Assembly (NCBI GenBank): GCA_026193155.1
Contig: JAPHSI010000216.1
Coordinates: 1-10,252 of the forward strand
Direction of reading: 5' to 3'
Source of the DNA: Sulfurimonadaceae bacterium
GTDB taxonomy: Bacteria; Campylobacterota; Campylobacteria; Campylobacterales; Sulfurimonadaceae
Length of the DNA: 10,252 nt
Position 1 is the stretch's first letter, and the number at the start of each line of letters is the position of its first letter. The notes beneath the pieces are model-generated. The model had not been told where the DNA came from and did not search any database. It saw nothing but the letters and a program-made list of their open reading frames with translations. Both the position numbers and the translations under genes were made by a program. This document shows positions 1 to 7,376 of the stretch, in pieces.

Positions 1-252
1 ATAATATTTATATTTGGTCTTATAGTCGGGATAGTTATTATGTTGTTTAAGCCTGTTATAAACTCAAATAAAAATGAAACTTTTGACATAAAAGATGAAA
101 AAAAGTTACTTATAAAACTTCTTCCTTATGAGAATGATAAAGAGGTGAAAGATATAATGGTTAAACTTGAGGCGAATATATACTCATCTAAAAATGAGCC
201 TATAGATAAAAAAGTATTAAAAGAGCTTCTTAAAAGACTAGGAATATCCTAG
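1..252 (+). CDS. 3' end of a membrane-anchored protein of unknown function (possibly BatD-like), partial
   Basis: The frame is open from the first base to the TAG at 250-252, so the 5' end lies outside the window. An ATG at 40 is internal to the same frame and has no convincing ribosome binding site. The first 14-20 residues (IIFIFGLIVGIVIMLFKPVI) form a hydrophobic membrane helix. About 63 charged, Lys/Glu-rich residues follow, ending KELLKRLGIS, and look like a cytoplasmic tail. A C-terminal helix with a short helical tail recalls the end of BatD (oxygen-tolerance) proteins in Campylobacterota, but this is a weak resemblance from memory. The last four bases overlap the convergent end of tyrA. 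No function is assigned. Confidence 0.7.
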   Translation: MIFIFGLIVGIVIMLFKPVINSNKNETFDIKDEKKLLIKLLPYENDKEVKDIMVKLEANIYSSKNEPIDKKVLKELLKRLGIS

Positions 253-1088
253 TCAAATATATCGTGTAATTTTTTACCGTTTTGAATCTCTTTGTGTACA
301 TTTTCCCAATCATCATTTTTGATGTTAAGTTTTAAGTTTTGTAACTCTTCTTCAAATAGTTCTATAGCTTCTAATATATTTGTTTTATTTTGACGGAATA
401 TATCTTCCCACATATCAGGACTACTCTTAGCTAAACGACTCATTGAACGAAAACCACCGGCTGCAAGAGCTAAAATGTTGTGTTTATTTTCTTGATTCAT
501 AACGGTATTTGCTATAGAGTATGAGATGGCATGTGGCATATGTGATATAAATGCGGCGTGACGATCGTGTTCAGATGAACCCATAAAGTACTTTTTCATT
601 CTTAATGAGCGAAATATTTTTTTAGATATATCTTTTTGTAAGTCACCGCTGTCTTGAAGATCACATATGACTACGACTTTATCTTCATATAAACCCTCAA
701 TAGCAGCACTTGGACCAAAATTTTCAGTACCGGTCATAGGGTGTGCCGCCACAAAGTTTTTACGAATAGAGTTTGGAATAGATTCAATTATCTTTGCTTT
801 AGTACTTCCTAAATCTATTATTGTAGTATCTGCATCTACATCAGTCAAGTTTTTTAGAGCCGATATTACACCATCAACAGGTATGGCCAAAAATATAACA
901 TCATAATTTTTTACATCATTAAAATCAACTATCTCTTCAACCAAACCAAGCTTTAAAGCTTCACGTTGATGAGTTTCATTGTGGTCACTGCCGACTATTT
1001 TTTTTATAAAATCTAGTTTTCTTAAACTTAGTGCTAATGAGCCTCCCATTAGACCTAAACCAACTATAGCTACGTTCATATGTTTCAT
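249..1088 (-). CDS. tyrA: prephenate dehydrogenase (tyrosine biosynthesis)
   Basis: This cytosolic enzyme oxidatively decarboxylates prephenate to 4-hydroxyphenylpyruvate, using NAD(P)+, on the way to tyrosine. The N-terminal Rossmann motif is GLGLMGGS (residues 10-17), and Asp35 at the end of the second strand suggests a preference for NAD+. DLGSTK (92-97), HPMTGTE (116-122) and EHDRHAAFISHMPHA (173-187) are the substrate and catalytic motifs of the family. The helical dimerisation half contains AAGGFRSMSRLAKSSPDMWEDI. At 279 residues it is a monofunctional TyrA, with no chorismate mutase or ACT domain. An internal ATG at 1077-1079 (protein MNVAIVG...) matches the usual family N-terminus and has AAAAG nine bases upstream, so the true start may be three codons in. 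The gene is divergent from bamA, an arrangement I also recall from Campylobacter jejuni. Confidence 0.95.
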   Translation of the reverse strand: MKHMNVAIVGLGLMGGSLALSLRKLDFIKKIVGSDHNETHQREALKLGLVEEIVDFNDVKNYDVIFLAIPVDGVISALKNLTDVDADTTIIDLGSTKAKIIESIPNSIRKNFVAAHPMTGTENFGPSAAIEGLYEDKVVVICDLQDSGDLQKDISKKIFRSLRMKKYFMGSSEHDRHAAFISHMPHAISYSIANTVMNQENKHNILALAAGGFRSMSRLAKSSPDMWEDIFRQNKTNILEAIELFEEELQNLKLNIKNDDWENVHKEIQNGKKLHDIFD

Positions 1089-1182
1089 CTTTTATACCAA
1101 TTTTAAACTTATTCGAAAGTTTACCTAATATTAACCTCATAAAAGGTAAAATCTCTTCTTATTTTTACATTTTGGATAATTT

Positions 1183-3426
1183 ATGAAACTACTCTTAGCG
1201 ATACTGCTAACTCTTTTAATTACAGAAAATATTTTTGCACAAACAATCAAGTCTATTAAGTATGAGGGTATCGTTCATATCTCAGAATCAGTTGCCCTAA
1301 GCATGTTGGATTTTGAAGTTGGTGACGAGCTTGATGAGAAAAAAATAAATGAAGCTATAAAAAAATATTTTAAACAGGGATATTTTACAGATATTCGTGC
1401 TGAAATAGAAGATGGAGAACTTAAGTTTTATTTTGTTGAAAAACCGCTTATCTCAAAAATAGAGCTTAAAGGCTATAAAGAGAATGATGAAGAGGTAAAA
1501 GATAGTATTATCCAGATAAAACGTGGTACCTTGTATGATGAGAAAAAACTTCAAGCTGCTAAAAAAAGACTTATAGATGCTATGAGTCAAGATGGAAAGA
1601 TTGACTCTGTTGTCGAGATTCAAAAAGAGTATTTAGAAAACGGAAGTATAAAAGTTACTTTCATCGCAAATGAGGGTGAAGAGATAATTATCGAAAAGCT
1701 TAAATACTCAGGATTAAAAGGTATAGAAGCTGCTGAATTTGATGATGTCGTAGCAAATAAAGAACATCAATGGATGGGCTGGTTTTTTGGTCGCAACGAC
1801 GGAAAGATGCAATTGCAAGATTTAGGATACGACCATCTTCGTATACGTGATTATTATATGCAAAACGGCTATTTAGATGTAAAAGTTGAACAGCCTTTTG
1901 TAAAAGCTGATTTTAACAATTATACAGCTTTTATGAGTTATGTAATAGAAGAGGGTGAAGTATATAACATAAGTGGTATTAGTATTAATCAAACCAAAAA
2001 AGTAATAGAAGATGAGAAAATAAAAGAGGTTATATCTTTAAAAACTGGTGAACCTTTTAATATTAAAACATTTCGAGAAGATTCACAAAAAATTAAAACG
2101 CTTATAGCTGATTTAGCATATGCTTTTGTTCAAGTAGTGCCTGACTTAAGAAAAAACGAAAAAGATAAGACGGTTGAAGTCGTATTTAGAGTCACACCTG
2201 GCGATAAAGTGAAAATCAGAAATGTATTGATATCAGGAAACAATAGAACTCTTGATAGGATAATAAGGCGTGAATTGTATCTTGGTCCTGGCGATATGTA
2301 CTCTATGACAGATTTAACAGACTCAAGAAATTCATTGGGACGTTTAGGTTTCTTTGAAGGTCAGACTATAGAGGAAAAAAGAATAGATAATCAAACAATA
2401 GATTTGATTGTAAAAGTTAAAGAAGCACCTACTGGGAATGTACAGCTTGGTGGTGGTTATGGGTCATACGGCGGATTCTTACTAAATGTAGCTGTAAATG
2501 ATAGAAATATATGGGGATCAGGAATAGACGTAGGTATAAAAGCCGAAAAGTCTGAAACCACCAAGAACTACTCTTTTAATATATCTAACTCAAGATTGAA
2601 CGATAGTGACTTTAGTGGGAATTTTTCAATATTTAGATCTTCATATGACTATAACGATTACACAACAAATAGTAGCGGTGTAAACCTTGGTATGGGGCAT
2701 AAATTTTCAAGACATGTTAGCGGTTATTTGGCATATGGATACTCAAGTCATGATTATGAAAATGTAAATTCAAGTATTACTACAAATCCATACTATTTTG
2801 AAGACTATGCAAAAAGTGCAGTGTCTATGAGTGTTAATTTTGATAATACAGATGATTATTATCTTCCTAGAAAAGGTTTTACATTAAGCCAAGTATTTGA
2901 AAAGGCAGGACTTGGTTCAGATGCAGATTATTTTAAATCACGTACAAAATTTAATGTTTACAAGGGATTAGAAGATTATCTTGGTTTTGACGCTATCTTT
3001 AGATACAAATCAAGGTTTTATGCTGCTGTAGATACAGGATATCTTCCTATAGCTGAGAGATTTTATATGGGTGGGCTCGGTTCTGTTCGCGGGTATAATT
3101 CTTACTCAATATCTCCTAGAATTACGCAAACTACTTCAGATGGCTTTAGTACTGAAGTTAGAACTGGTGGTAAGCAAACATTCTCGAACTCTATTGAGCT
3201 TAGTTTTCCTTTGGTAGAAAAAGCAAAAATGCGTTTAGTTACATTTGCTGACTGGGGATTTATCGGTGATGATAAGATCAATGAGTTCTCACGTGGCGGT
3301 TATGGAATGGGACTGGAATGGTTTAGCCCTGTAGGACCAATTCAGCTTATGTATGCAAATCCGCTTAATGAAAAACCTGGCGATAATACATCAGCCTTTG
3401 AATTTACAATGGGTCAAAGGTTTTAG
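1183..3426 (+). CDS. bamA: outer membrane protein assembly factor BamA (Omp85)
   Basis: BamA is the outer-membrane insertase that folds beta-barrel proteins. The protein starts with a signal peptide (MKLLLAILLTLLITENIFAQ, cleavage after about residue 19-20). Five POTRA-type repeats follow, roughly at 21-88, 89-167, 168-261, 262-340 and 341-417. The last has the typical ISGNNRTLDRIIRREL sequence. The rest is a 16-strand barrel with alternating aromatic and polar residues. The L6 barrel motif is present as VRGY (635-638), preceded by FYMGGLGS, and the chain ends in the outer-membrane signature FTMGQRF with a terminal Phe. Its 747 residues are normal for the family. GGA at 1174-1176, six bases before the ATG, supports the start. 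It stands alone between tyrA (divergent) and the phosphatase gene (convergent, two bases apart). No Skp/OmpH chaperone gene follows, unlike in enterobacteria. Confidence 0.97.
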   Translation: MKLLLAILLTLLITENIFAQTIKSIKYEGIVHISESVALSMLDFEVGDELDEKKINEAIKKYFKQGYFTDIRAEIEDGELKFYFVEKPLISKIELKGYKENDEEVKDSIIQIKRGTLYDEKKLQAAKKRLIDAMSQDGKIDSVVEIQKEYLENGSIKVTFIANEGEEIIIEKLKYSGLKGIEAAEFDDVVANKEHQWMGWFFGRNDGKMQLQDLGYDHLRIRDYYMQNGYLDVKVEQPFVKADFNNYTAFMSYVIEEGEVYNISGISINQTKKVIEDEKIKEVISLKTGEPFNIKTFREDSQKIKTLIADLAYAFVQVVPDLRKNEKDKTVEVVFRVTPGDKVKIRNVLISGNNRTLDRIIRRELYLGPGDMYSMTDLTDSRNSLGRLGFFEGQTIEEKRIDNQTIDLIVKVKEAPTGNVQLGGGYGSYGGFLLNVAVNDRNIWGSGIDVGIKAEKSETTKNYSFNISNSRLNDSDFSGNFSIFRSSYDYNDYTTNSSGVNLGMGHKFSRHVSGYLAYGYSSHDYENVNSSITTNPYYFEDYAKSAVSMSVNFDNTDDYYLPRKGFTLSQVFEKAGLGSDADYFKSRTKFNVYKGLEDYLGFDAIFRYKSRFYAAVDTGYLPIAERFYMGGLGSVRGYNSYSISPRITQTTSDGFSTEVRTGGKQTFSNSIELSFPLVEKAKMRLVTFADWGFIGDDKINEFSRGGYGMGLEWFSPVGPIQLMYANPLNEKPGDNTSAFEFTMGQRF

Positions 3427-3428
3427 GG

Positions 3429-4892
3429 TTAGTTAAATACTATCTCTAAATCTTTTAAGTCTTCTAGGTTTTTTATATCTTCTTTTGCTAAATACATTTT
3501 ATTTTTAGAATTTATTATTAACTTATTATCTATAAGTTCAGCCTCAAAGTCTATATTTCTTGGTCTATGATTAAGAAGATAGATGCTTAAAGTCAATATA
3601 TAACTAAGCGTGTTTAGAGTATTTGTATCTGGTAAAAGTACCTGATATTTTTCTATATGCGCAGTTGATGGTAGTTTTCTTTTTGCATATCTTACAAGTG
3701 TAGATATTAAGACCATTTGTTTTTGTGTAAAGCCATATTCTAAAGAACTTTGAATAAGGTAGTAGCTGTGCCTATTTTGAGCAAATTGATGAATACTTCC
3801 GCCTGAGGGGTATAGTTTAGCTGCTATAGCTAAATCTCCTCTATATATAGCATCTAAGCTAAATTTATTTTGTAATATATCAAAAAGTTTTTTTGAGAGT
3901 TTATTTAAGTTGTTTGAATACTCTTTGTCACTTACATGTGCATCTAATATATGTCTCACTGAGGTATTATAATTTTGTGGTAGTTTGTGTTTTGATGTAC
4001 GTAGTAAATCACTTAAAAATACACCTTCTCTGACACCAACACCACTCGCTATAAGTTCATTAATACTAAGTTTCTCAATTACTCTTTGAAGTATCAAAGA
4101 ACCAGGTTTTATAATATCAAATCTATTTTCTTTTATATTTAAGTTACATAGTTCATCTTCATTGGCATTAAGTACTGCTTTTAGAAACAACTTGAACTCA
4201 TCAGATTTACATTCATATGCATGAAGTTTCCTTAATGGAAATTTTTCTTGTTTCATAATAGCAGTAGTTATTGCACGAAATGTACCACCTATACCTATGA
4301 GCTTAGAAGCCTTTAGCTCATTTAAAACCTCAAGTTTTTTATCTATGTACTTTTTTGCACCATCAACATCATTTTTGTCAAAAAACAACTCTTTTAATCT
4401 TACTGTACCTAAATCAATAGATATAGTGTCTGTTACATTCTTTTTGTTTATATATGCAAATTCAGTTGAACCGCCGCCAATATCTATTGTAAGTGAGTTA
4501 TTTAATACCGGAAGTAGATTTGCACATGCTATACCACCAAGATACGCTTCTCGTTCACCATCTATAGTTTTAATATTTAGTTTAAGCTTATCTCTAACAA
4601 GCTTTATAAAATCATATTTGTTTGGAGCATCACGAAGAGCAGATGTAGCTACACATAATGTTTTTCTAGCTTTGAATGATGAGATTATATTTACAAAATC
4701 AGCTAGTGCATTAAATGTTCTATCTATCGCTTCAGGTTGTAAATTTCCATTGTTCTGATAAGCATTTTGTGAAAGTCGAACCTTACTTTTAGATTCGTAT
4801 AAAAGATGAAAGGCAAAGCGGCTTGTTCTTTCATAAATAACCATTCTAACGGAGTTAGAACCGATATCTATTACAGCTACTCGCTTTGCCAA
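3429..4892 (-). CDS. Ppx/GppA family phosphatase (exopolyphosphatase / pppGpp phosphohydrolase)
   Basis: Members hydrolyse the terminal phosphate of polyphosphate and/or pppGpp; which substrate applies here cannot be told from sequence. The ASKHA-fold phosphate-binding motifs are intact: DIGSNSVRM (9-17), ATSALRDA (82-89), DGEREAYLGG with the catalytic-region Glu residues (111-120), IDIGGGSTEF (136-145), GIGGTFRAI (200-208) and SGVGVREGV (283-291). The C-terminal half (about 310-487) corresponds to the HD-like domain. Where relatives have an HD or HE(V/I)G motif, this protein reads LYPSGGSI (360-367), so the first His is missing. The following NRHSYYLI is kept. The start codon is TTG (4890-4892): the ferredoxin stop is in the same frame only two codons upstream, and no ATG or GTG precedes DIGSNS. 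The GAAGAAGAA ending the ferredoxin gene serves as ribosome binding site. It is probably co-transcribed and translationally coupled with the ferredoxin gene. Confidence 0.9.
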   Translation of the reverse strand: MAKRVAVIDIGSNSVRMVIYERTSRFAFHLLYESKSKVRLSQNAYQNNGNLQPEAIDRTFNALADFVNIISSFKARKTLCVATSALRDAPNKYDFIKLVRDKLKLNIKTIDGEREAYLGGIACANLLPVLNNSLTIDIGGGSTEFAYINKKNVTDTISIDLGTVRLKELFFDKNDVDGAKKYIDKKLEVLNELKASKLIGIGGTFRAITTAIMKQEKFPLRKLHAYECKSDEFKLFLKAVLNANEDELCNLNIKENRFDIIKPGSLILQRVIEKLSINELIASGVGVREGVFLSDLLRTSKHKLPQNYNTSVRHILDAHVSDKEYSNNLNKLSKKLFDILQNKFSLDAIYRGDLAIAAKLYPSGGSIHQFAQNRHSYYLIQSSLEYGFTQKQMVLISTLVRYAKRKLPSTAHIEKYQVLLPDTNTLNTLSYILTLSIYLLNHRPRNIDFEAELIDNKLIINSKNKMYLAKEDIKNLEDLKDLEIVFN

Positions 4893-4895
4893 GTT

Positions 4896-5150
4896 TTATT
4901 CTTCTTCTTTTAAAAGAGTCTTATATTTAAACTGAAGTTCTGTTATTGACTCTACATTGTCTTTATCTAAAACAATACAATCAACAGGGCATACAGATAT
5001 ACAAGCAGGTTCGTCATATACCTCTACACATTCAGTACATCTATCGGAGTCTATAAAGTATATAGGGTCACCCTCTTCAATAGCCTCAGTCGGACATTCT
5101 TCTCTACAAGCATCACAAGCTATACACTCATCATTTATCATTAAAGCCAT
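4896..5150 (-). CDS. 2x[4Fe-4S] ferredoxin, YfhL/Alvin type
   Basis: A small cytosolic electron carrier of 84 residues. The first cluster motif is Cys9-x2-Cys12-x2-Cys15-x3-Cys19-Pro. The second is Cys38-x2-Cys41-x8-Cys50-x3-Cys54-Pro. The eight-residue spacing between the second and third Cys of the second motif, plus an acidic C-terminal helix (about 63-84), is typical of the Allochromatium/YfhL-type low-potential ferredoxins. Crossed ligation is expected, with Cys54 going to the first cluster and Cys19 to the second. Cys58 is an additional cysteine. AAGG, with AGG at 5158-5160, seven bases before the ATG, favours Met1 over Met4. The gene directly precedes the Ppx/GppA phosphatase (three bases between stop and start). 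I recall a homologue called fdxB at the same place in C. jejuni. The redox partner is not evident from this window. Confidence 0.93.
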   Translation of the reverse strand: MALMINDECIACDACREECPTEAIEEGDPIYFIDSDRCTECVEVYDEPACISVCPVDCIVLDKDNVESITELQFKYKTLLKEEE

Positions 5151-5204
5151 TTAAAAACCTTGTATTTATAATCATTAATTTTTATTAATCAGATTTATAT
5201 CAAA

Positions 5205-5216
5205 TTAAAGCTTTAA
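5205..5216. repeat. 12-bp perfect palindrome upstream of the ferredoxin gene
   Basis: TTAAAGCTTTAA lies in the 67-bp gap between the histidine kinase stop and the ferredoxin start, just upstream of a TATAAA that could be a -10 element on the minus strand (5194-5199). It could be an operator, or only a short AT-rich coincidence. It has no loop or U-tract, so it is not a terminator. Confidence 0.3.
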
Positions 5217-5217
5217 G

Positions 5218-6519
5218 TTATCTTTTGCTAGGAATTATACATGATAACTTTGAGTTTATTTGCAAACAAGCTACTGCTCCACTTACTCCATCTGTTCTAT
5301 TTTTTATGTTTATTCTTGCTCCTAGTGCGTCAGCTCCACTTTTAGCTAAAAACAGACCCAGACCTACACCGCTTTTATTACCTTGACGCTTAAACGGTGC
5401 AAATAGGTCAACACTCTCATCTATACCGCAACCCTCGTCAATCACTTCTATCAATAAGCCATAATCATCCTGAGAACTTTTTATATATACTTTCTTATCT
5501 TTTGGTGTAAACTTTAGTGCATTTTGTAAAAAGTTCTGAACTATTTGGTTTAGTAATCCAACTTGTATCATCGCCATAAATCCATTAGGTTTAAAATCCA
5601 TGATAAGCTCTTTACCTTCATTCTCAGCTATAAGTTTAAAATCATTTGCTTTGTTCTTTAAAAATGCTATAACATCTACTTTTACTGGTTTTTCAAGTTG
5701 TGCACCCTCTTGACGACCGATATTTAGAATGTTTGATACGATAATATTCATGTCATCTACAGCTTTGTTAGTCGTTTCTATAGCTTCTATATATTCTTCG
5801 GGTGAGCGTTTTTTGATTAATGTTACTTGATTTTTTAATTTTATTACTGCAAGTGGTGTTTTCATCTCATGTGCAGTACCTATAAAAAGTTCTTTTTGAT
5901 ACTTTACAAAATTTTGAATACGTAGTATAAGATGATTAAGTGTCTCACCTAATGCTTCAAACTCTTCTGGAAGTTCTTCAACCTTTACAGGTCTCATAAG
6001 GTGTTCGTTCATATTTGATAGCTTATATGAGAGTGATTTAATAGGTTTTGTCAACATCTTAGAGAGGGTAACTGCATATATGATTACAAGTCCGAAACCT
6101 ACTATATTTATAACAAGTATGTATTTTAATATTTTATCTAAAAGTCTTTTTGTTGGGGTTATCTCTTTCGTGATTTTTAAGTAGCTAAAGTCATCAATGT
6201 TAAATGGATATATCAATGTTAAAAATGTATGGTTGTCTTCTGTGTTTTCATATAAATCAACTCCGTTTTCAGAATATTTTTTTAAGTGTATAACTCCTAC
6301 TGTAAGATTTAAGTAGGAGTCTGTTGAGTCCGTTGCTAATTCTATTATAGATCTGTTTGAAGATATATTTTTTGCATATAATAAAAGTTCACTACGTTTC
6401 TCATCATATATAGATTTTTCAATATAAAAGTATAAAAAAGATGAAAAAACAAATATCAATAAAATTGAAGCAACAATAAGTTGTAGTAAGAAGTTTCTTC
6501 TGATACTGTTTGAGAACAT
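5218..6519 (-). CDS. membrane-bound sensor histidine kinase
   Basis: An inner-membrane two-component sensor of 433 residues. TM1 is about residues 9-32. A periplasmic sensor region of about 98 residues (33-130) has no recognised fold. TM2 is about 130-152, followed by a HAMP linker (to about 203). The HisKA dimerisation domain carries the phosphorylated His217 in GTAHEMKTPLAVIK. The ATPase domain has the N box QNFLQNALKF (Asn333), the G1 box DEGCGI (361-366) and the G2 box GVGLGLFLAKS (384-394). All catalytic motifs are intact. It lies downstream of the CosR/HsrA-type regulator on the same strand, which makes that regulator the obvious partner. A terminator and a TATAAT promoter element separate the two genes, so they need not share a transcript. 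A weak GGA six to seven bases before the ATG supports the start. The signal sensed is unknown. Confidence 0.93.
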   Translation of the reverse strand: MFSNSIRRNFLLQLIVASILLIFVFSSFLYFYIEKSIYDEKRSELLLYAKNISSNRSIIELATDSTDSYLNLTVGVIHLKKYSENGVDLYENTEDNHTFLTLIYPFNIDDFSYLKITKEITPTKRLLDKILKYILVINIVGFGLVIIYAVTLSKMLTKPIKSLSYKLSNMNEHLMRPVKVEELPEEFEALGETLNHLILRIQNFVKYQKELFIGTAHEMKTPLAVIKLKNQVTLIKKRSPEEYIEAIETTNKAVDDMNIIVSNILNIGRQEGAQLEKPVKVDVIAFLKNKANDFKLIAENEGKELIMDFKPNGFMAMIQVGLLNQIVQNFLQNALKFTPKDKKVYIKSSQDDYGLLIEVIDEGCGIDESVDLFAPFKRQGNKSGVGLGLFLAKSGADALGARINIKNRTDGVSGAVACLQINSKLSCIIPSKR

Positions 6520-6545
6520 ATAATATCCATGAATTAAGATATTTT

Positions 6546-6551
6546 ATTATA
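6546..6551 (-). promoter_or_regulatory. candidate sigma70 -10 element for the histidine kinase gene
   Basis: On the minus strand this reads TATAAT, a perfect -10 consensus, within a T-rich context (CTTTTAGATATAATAAAAT). No -35 hexamer is visible, which is normal for Campylobacterota housekeeping promoters, where T-rich periodic sequence replaces it. Transcription would start near 6540, giving a leader of about 20 bases before the ATG at 6519. Confidence 0.55.
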
Positions 6552-6595
6552 TCTAAAAGAGAGAAAAGATTATTTATTTAAGTGTGGTGGAAATT

Positions 6596-6632
6596 AAAAA
6601 AAATATGTAAAGGGAAAATATATCCCCTTTAC
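6596..6632 (-). terminator. rho-independent terminator after the response regulator gene
   Basis: The minus strand has an 8-bp perfect stem (GTAAAGGG paired with CCCTTTAC, arms at 6625-6632 and 6607-6614) with a 10-base loop. A short ATA follows, then eight U (6596-6603). It begins six bases past the regulator's stop codon, exactly where that transcript would end. On the plus strand there is no U-tract after the stem, so it works in one direction only. Confidence 0.8.
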
Positions 6633-6638
6633 TGAGAG

Positions 6639-7313
6639 TTAGTTTATTTCTTTAGGAAAACAAAAACGGTATCCACGACGACGAACAGTCTCAATCGTTG
6701 TAATTCCAAGTGGTTTATCCATTTTTTGACGAATTTGGTTGATAGCAACCTCAATAACGTTTGGAGTAACTAGTTCCGGCTCTTCCCAGATAGCATCTAA
6801 AAGTTGTTCTTTTGATACAATTTGGTCACGGTGACGAGCTAAGTGAGTTAATACTTCAAAAGGTTTACCTTTAAGTTCAATCTCTTGCTCTTTATAGTTG
6901 ATTTTTTCCTCTTCAGGATTAATAGTTAAATCTTCTATTTCAATTATGTTACTTCCACCAAAACGTAAGCGTGCTTCAAGACGAGCTACAAGTACATCAA
7001 AGTCGAAAGGTTTACGGATATAATCATCTGCACCAGCTCTTAGAGCTTCTATTTCGCTGTCATTATCATCACGAGCAGATAATACAACTACAGCAGTTTT
7101 TGGTGTATTTGTTTTAATATCCCCTATAATATCAACTGAATTTCCATCCGGAAGCATCCAATCCATTAAAACTAAATCGTAATTACGAATATCTAAATAG
7201 TATTCACCATCTTTTAAAGTCTCTGTAACATCACTTTGGTAACCAAACTCTTTTAGTCCCTCTGCTAACATTTTGTTTAGAGTAACTTCGTCTTCTATAA
7301 TTAATATACGCAT
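6639..7313 (-). CDS. CosR/HsrA-family OmpR-type response regulator with intact receiver
   Basis: A cytosolic transcription factor of 224 residues. The receiver domain (1-118) has acidic residues Glu7-Asp8, phosphoacceptor Asp51 (LMDWMLPDG), Ser79 (VLSA) and Lys101 (KPF), all as in a phosphorylatable regulator. The winged-helix domain (about 122-224) contains ELKGKPFEVLTHLARHRD, VSKEQLLDAIWEEPE, TPNVIEVAINQIRQKMDKP and TVRRRGYRFCFPK. As I recall them, these are almost identical to C. jejuni CosR (Cj0355c) and H. pylori HsrA (HP1043), essential regulators linked to oxidative stress and homeostasis. Those relatives lack a normal phosphorylation site and have no cognate kinase; this one has both Asp51 and a neighbouring kinase gene. 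AGGA (7323-7326) lies nine bases before the ATG. A promoter precedes it and a strong terminator follows. Confidence 0.93.
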   Translation of the reverse strand: MRILIIEDEVTLNKMLAEGLKEFGYQSDVTETLKDGEYYLDIRNYDLVLMDWMLPDGNSVDIIGDIKTNTPKTAVVVLSARDDNDSEIEALRAGADDYIRKPFDFDVLVARLEARLRFGGSNIIEIEDLTINPEEEKINYKEQEIELKGKPFEVLTHLARHRDQIVSKEQLLDAIWEEPELVTPNVIEVAINQIRQKMDKPLGITTIETVRRRGYRFCFPKEIN

Positions 7314-7347
7314 ATATATTTTTCCTATTAAATGAAAATTTGGTGGA

Positions 7348-7376
7348 ATTGTAGCATAAAAATAGCTTAGTTTAAA
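7348..7376 (-). promoter_or_regulatory. candidate promoter of the response regulator gene
   Basis: The minus strand has TACAAT (7348-7353) preceded by TATGC, so it resembles an extended -10. A TTTAAA at 7371-7376 sits in the -35 position with a 17-base spacer. The transcript would start near 7342, giving a leader of about 29 bases that includes the AGGA ribosome binding site. It lies wholly in the gap between folB and the regulator gene. Confidence 0.55.

Noticed and set aside
667..906. Open frame of 79 codons on the plus strand
   Set aside because: It is antisense to conserved TyrA motifs (DLGSTK, HPMTGTE) and has no independent support.
1120..1150. TTTACC ... GGTAAA inverted repeat upstream of bamA
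   Set aside because: The arms are six bases with a 19-base AT-rich gap and no U-tract. The stem would be weak and is likely chance in this base composition.
4297..4758. Open frame of 153 codons on the plus strand
   Set aside because: It lies wholly opposite the well-supported Ppx/GppA gene and its translation has no family resemblance.
4957..5154. Open frame of 65 codons on the plus strand
   Set aside because: It is antisense to the ferredoxin gene, whose eight-cysteine pattern is unmistakable.
6528..6530. ATG eleven bases upstream of the histidine kinase start (minus strand)
   Set aside because: It is out of frame with the kinase and gives no useful peptide.
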